Part shown: piece by piece, positions 61,097 to 64,000 of the stretch
How the letters are laid out: every line of letters starts with the position of its first letter
How positions within the stretch are numbered: the stretch's first letter is position 1
NCBI GenBank assembly: GCA_902362715.1
Contig: CABIXN010000005.1
Location: forward strand, 236,836-300,835
From: Lachnospiraceae bacterium
GTDB taxonomy: Bacteria > Bacillota > Clostridia > Lachnospirales > Lachnospiraceae
Direction: 5' to 3'
Length of the DNA stretch: 64,000 nt
Notes under the pieces: model-generated
Databases searched by the model: none
Told to the model about the DNA's origin: nothing
The model's input: only the letters and a program-made list of their open reading frames with translations
Program-made: the position numbers and the translations under genes

Positions 61097-61123
61097 TGTT
61101 TCTTCTTCCTTAAACGTATCTGT

Positions 61124-61158
61124 AAAATGCGGGACATAAATCTATGCCCCGCATTTTT
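61124..61158. terminator. Terminator after the LCP-family gene
   Basis: AAATGCGGG and CCCGCATTT pair, with C/G extension and A/T runs on both sides. It overlaps the LCP stop codon end (61158) and precedes the zinc-ribbon gene. Confidence 0.75.
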
Positions 61159-62315
61159 TATTCTCCTGAATCTGTACTGTCAGCATTTCCCGTATCTGAT
61201 CCGTCAAAATTGTCAACTTCAGAAAAGTTGTCCGTAATACTATTTTCACTTGTGATACCTGTCTCATAAATAATACTATTACTATACTCTTCTACAGTTG
61301 AAGATGGTGTATAGTTTTCATTATCGAACAGAAACTTATGGAGCTCTGTTACGTTTGATACCAGGTCACAGGGAACTACAATTGAACCTTTTTTAGTCCC
61401 CATCTCTTTTGTGGCGCGGTCAAAAGGAAATCCCTGACTGTCCCCAAGATCATACCCAATCATAATTTTAATCATACTGAGCATCTCTCCCTGTGACAGA
61501 CTGGTTGAAATATGTGGAAATACCGCATCCATTAATTTTGTAAGTGTCGGAACATCCGCCTTCTTAGCCTTTGCCATCATCTGAGAAAATACTTCCCGCT
61601 GACGCTCTGCCCTTTTAAAATCATTTCCCTTGGTGTATCTGATTCTGGAATAAGCTACCGCCTGTACACCGTCCAGATTATAGGTTCCCGGCTGGCTGAT
61701 AACCTGTGAGTCTGTTCCTAAGATCTTATTGGTATGAGGCACATACACCTGCATCTGCTCTGCTTCCACCTCATCAATGTCGATCTCAACGCCTCCTAGT
61801 ATGTCAACTGCTTTGGCAACTGCCGAAAAGTCAAAGGCAACATAGTCTTCTATCTCAAGATCCAGATTTGTATTCAGCATATTAATTGCCCTCTCCGGGC
61901 CGCCTCTGGCATATGCAGAATTTGCTTTAAAAAAGTACGGGGTATCACCGGTTTCTGATACATTTAAAAATGTATCTCTGTAAACAGATACCATACGAAT
62001 TTCTTTTGTATCATTATTAATACTGAAAATCATAATAACATCTGTATTTCCTCTGCCGTAATTATCCATATCTCTGTTGTCTAAACCAAACATCGCGATG
62101 TTGGTATAGCCCTTTAGAGATTCCTGCACCTCTTTATCCATTTCATTGACTCCAATTTTGTCTTTATCCAAAACATTCTTCTGAATAAGATTCATCTTGG
62201 AAGCAAAAAACAATCCGCCCAGTAATACTACCAGGATTACGATTTCTATTACAAATAGTATCAGTTTTCTTTTTTTTCTCTGCCTCTTTGTGGGCTTTTT
62301 CTTATGTCCTGCCAT
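61158..62315 (-). CDS. LytR-CpsA-Psr (LCP) family glycopolymer transferase
   Basis: The protein of about 385 residues has a Lys/Arg-rich start, one membrane helix (LILFVIEIVILVVLLGGLFF) and an extracellular LCP domain. Visible are VIMIFSINNDTKEIRMVSVYRDTFL with the conserved Arg-Asp, AYARGGPERAINMLN, DVLGGVEID-type region (AVDILGGVEIDID), and AYSRIRYTKGNDFKRAERQ with catalytic Arg residues. LCP enzymes attach teichoic acid or capsule chains to peptidoglycan. The Asp/Ser/Thr-rich C-terminus is low complexity. The start at 62315 follows GGAG; a longer frame begins at 62327. Confidence 0.93.
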   Translation of the reverse strand: MAGHKKKPTKRQRKKRKLILFVIEIVILVVLLGGLFFASKMNLIQKNVLDKDKIGVNEMDKEVQESLKGYTNIAMFGLDNRDMDNYGRGNTDVIMIFSINNDTKEIRMVSVYRDTFLNVSETGDTPYFFKANSAYARGGPERAINMLNTNLDLEIEDYVAFDFSAVAKAVDILGGVEIDIDEVEAEQMQVYVPHTNKILGTDSQVISQPGTYNLDGVQAVAYSRIRYTKGNDFKRAERQREVFSQMMAKAKKADVPTLTKLMDAVFPHISTSLSQGEMLSMIKIMIGYDLGDSQGFPFDRATKEMGTKKGSIVVPCDLVSNVTELHKFLFDNENYTPSSTVEEYSNSIIYETGITSENSITDNFSEVDNFDGSDTGNADSTDSGE

Positions 62316-62481
62316 ATTCATCTCCATAATTATTTCTGAAAGAGCTTTACTATAATTATATTATTTCTCTTTTTATAGCCAATATCCCTTATCAGTTTAA
62401 AATCATATAAAAATATATTACTGCAAGATAAAGAAAAGGACAACTATATTTTGATAAATTTTTTGTAAATTGGTCGGACCG

Positions 62482-63336
62482 CTAAGCTGAAAACAAATGA
62501 CACCCAATAGATGCCGCGTCTCTTTGATAAAGAGATTGTCCTCCACACATTTTATCGAAAATTTCCTGACACAGTTTTTCTGTATGCTCAAATATGAGAC
62601 AATCAAACCGCTGGTCATTTCTAAGATCGTCTTCTGCCCCCATTTGCATTGCATAACTATACTGCGTACTGCATCTCATAAATGGCTGAGAACCGGCAGG
62701 AAACATAACACCGCAATTGATACTTTTTTCCTCCGGATGATAAAATCTCTCATCTTCCATGGAACCACAGTAAATTACACCCTGCTTGTGATTCAACTGT
62801 ATTTCTTCCCGATTTAATGGCCTCCATTTTTCATTTTCATAAACACAGCAGGCATAAAACAATGCTTCATCAAAATTGCTTGTAAATGCCTGCCAGTCAC
62901 TTATATTACCATAATGCTGATATAAAAGTCCGGGATACACTTTAGTTTCATAATCGTTCCCGCCCTCATTCTTTCTTTGTAACCGCTCTGAAAAAATATT
63001 TAGATGCGCCTTTTCTTCACTGAGAAACTGCTCACGTTCTATATTGTCATCAGGTAAATTCCTGAATAAAGACACTTTTCCATTGGGATACCATGCATTT
63101 TCCCCTCTAAAATAATTCGATAATCGAAATTGTTTTGGAAAGGATTCCTGGCCAATCTGAATATTCCCATCCATGCCATACTTTTCTTCCAGCAGCTTTC
63201 TTTGCTTTTCATTTTTCTCACTTACATATTTGCCTTCAGCTATTAGCTGCAGGTTGACCAATATTGCTGTCTTTCGCTCAATCATGTGCAAAATATGCAG
63301 CATATCAATCTCTTCTTTGGAAATCTCTTTAATCAT
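62482..63336 (-). CDS. FRG-domain protein
   Basis: The protein of about 284 residues contains an FRG domain named for its F-R-G motif: YFRGENAWYPNG (about residue 84), then YPGLLYQHYGNISDWQAFTS with the typical QHYG-x-x-x-DW and FYACCVYE. FRG domains have no settled activity but recur in mobile and anti-phage loci. The upstream helical part (HILHMIERKTAILVNLQLI) is unassigned. GAGAGGAACA precedes the ATG at 63336; the frame extends 7 codons upstream. Codons are more AT-rich than in the metabolic genes. No partner gene is seen in the window. Confidence 0.8.
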   Translation of the reverse strand: MIKEISKEEIDMLHILHMIERKTAILVNLQLIAEGKYVSEKNEKQRKLLEEKYGMDGNIQIGQESFPKQFRLSNYFRGENAWYPNGKVSLFRNLPDDNIEREQFLSEEKAHLNIFSERLQRKNEGGNDYETKVYPGLLYQHYGNISDWQAFTSNFDEALFYACCVYENEKWRPLNREEIQLNHKQGVIYCGSMEDERFYHPEEKSINCGVMFPAGSQPFMRCSTQYSYAMQMGAEDDLRNDQRFDCLIFEHTEKLCQEIFDKMCGGQSLYQRDAASIGCHLFSA

Positions 63337-63359
63337 TGTTCCTCTCAACTCTCCCATGT

Positions 63360-63880
63360 CTATAAAATATATACACTATTCTTCAAAAGCGTAACAGGAA
63401 TCTGTCACTTTTTCAACTAATCAAACATTACTGCTAATCAGATTCATCTTGTTATTTTCAATTTTCGACGGCATTCGACATTATTTCTTCCGTTTCTATC
63501 ATTTGAAAACAGTATCTTAACATTTAAAAGCTTGAATTTTATTACAAATATACTTTTTATATTTTTTCTGCCAGAATATTTATAGAAAAAACTTACTTCA
63601 TCTATTGTACTTAAAAAGTACTTAAGAATAGGAAAACTCTCTTTTCCTGCAACAAGTAATATTCTGCAGCTGCCATATAAAGTACTCATTTTGTTATGTA
63701 ATTGTCAATGTTCCATCAATAAATATTTGGCATAATTAACCTATCAAAATAAGGAAAAACATGCTCTGGCACATTTTGCAGCCAGCTCAGTGGTTTGCAG
63801 TACTCTTTTTTTCCGCGCCAGTACACAGCGTCACACAAAATGTGTATTTGCTATAGAAAGGTTCTCTGAAGCTCCCTTAA
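63360..63880. other. Gene-free, AT-rich stretch
   Basis: About 520 bp between the FRG gene and the tRNA-Arg terminator. I see no frame with a ribosome binding site and protein-like composition. A 31-codon frame at 63761 follows AAGGAAAAAC but resembles nothing I know. Confidence 0.4.
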
Positions 63881-63883
63881 GCA

Positions 63884-63917
63884 TAAAAAAGCCACAGACA
63901 ATTAGTCTATGACTCTT
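63884..63917 (-). terminator. Terminator of tRNA-Arg
   Basis: On the minus strand AGTCATAGAC and GTCTGTGGCT pair (mostly perfect) around TAATT, followed by TTTTTT. It starts 7 bp past the tRNA. Confidence 0.8.
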
Positions 63918-63923
63918 TTGTTA

Positions 63924-63997
63924 CGTGCGTGAGAAGATTCGAACTCCCGACACCTTGGTCCGTAGCCAAGTGCTCTATCCAGCTGAGCTACACACAC
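63924..63997 (-). tRNA. tRNA-Arg, anticodon ACG
   Basis: The minus strand gives acceptor GTGTGTG/CACGCAC (one G-T pair), D arm GCTCAGCTGGATAGAGC, anticodon stem CTTGG/CCAAG with loop CTACGGA (anticodon ACG), and T arm TCGGGAGTTCGAATCTTCTCA region. The discriminator base is G. CCA is not encoded. Confidence 0.93.
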
Positions 63998-64000
63998 ATA

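Noticed and set aside
63444..63689. 81-codon minus-strand frame near the right end
   Set aside because: There is no Shine-Dalgarno before its ATG and the Lys/Asn/Ile/Phe-rich product is typical of AT-rich non-coding DNA.
63761..63856. 31-codon plus-strand frame with AAGGAAAAAC before its ATG
   Set aside because: Partly hydrophobic, but no promoter, terminator or antisense arrangement like that at 55.5 kb supports it as a toxin peptide.

Overview
The window looks like chromosomal DNA of a Gram-positive anaerobe of the Clostridia, most likely a Lachnospiraceae gut or rumen bacterium. The reasons are the moderately low GC, strong AGGAGG-type ribosome binding sites, a T-box leader before a tRNA-synthetase operon, indirect Asn/Gln-tRNA synthesis (AspRS plus GatCAB), a Bce-type antimicrobial-peptide module, LCP and LtaS-like envelope proteins, and families such as DUF5721, DUF4914 and Csp-like S8 proteases. 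It is mainly ordinary chromosome. Accessory signals sit at the left edge (5' end of a PLD/DUF3427 helicase), at 55.4-56.1 kb (par-like type I toxin-antitoxin locus and integrase remnant beside tRNA-Gly) and at the right end (FRG-domain gene).

Layout. 0-1.9 kb: truncated helicase with a structured leader repeat, and a divergent flavin-binding protein/HxlR pair. 1.9-5.4 kb: PucR-type activator with 16-bp tandem repeats upstream, then an FAD reductase/ferredoxin operon. 5.5-15.5 kb: a nine-gene minus-strand organic-acid operon (CitF-like, CitE-like, M24 pita-bread enzyme, TRAP transporter P-Q-M, two D-2-hydroxyacid dehydrogenases, malic enzyme), facing a Crp/Fnr regulator across a region with two TGTA-N8-TACA boxes. 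16.4-25.5 kb: BceABRS-like module followed by sbcDC. 25.6-27.4 kb: galK and a gene-free region with a candidate structured RNA. 27.4-34.3 kb: flavin reductase, transglutaminase-like protein, M18 peptidase, DUF5721, a second Crp/Fnr regulator, a SEDS protein under a PadR regulator. 34.4-38.7 kb: S8 protease, divergent ClpX, arylamine N-acetyltransferase. 38.7-43.7 kb: T-box-aspS-gatC-gatA-gatB. 44-46.4 kb: LtaS-like sulfatase. 46.4-50.8 kb: cupin regulator and potABCD. 50.9-55.4 kb: DUF4143 ATPase with a 42-bp perfect palindrome, DUF4914 P-loop protein, polysaccharide deacetylase. 55.4-64 kb: TA/integrase scar, tRNA-Gly, pyruvate kinase, carbamate kinase, HtrA, zinc ribbon, LCP protein, FRG protein, tRNA-Arg.

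How the parts work together. The 5.5-15.5 kb operon reads as import of an organic acid, CoA activation and retro-aldol cleavage by CitF/CitE homologues without an acyl-carrier subunit, and redox processing of the 2-oxo/2-hydroxyacid and malate products. The neighbouring FAD/ferredoxin pair could supply a reductive step. This is the best candidate for an undescribed metabolic system. Other points worth following are the par-like RNA I/RNA II locus, a 74-nt structured element found in the leaders of two unrelated genes, a free-standing structured RNA near 27.2 kb, and a T-box with overlapping GAA/AAC triplets.
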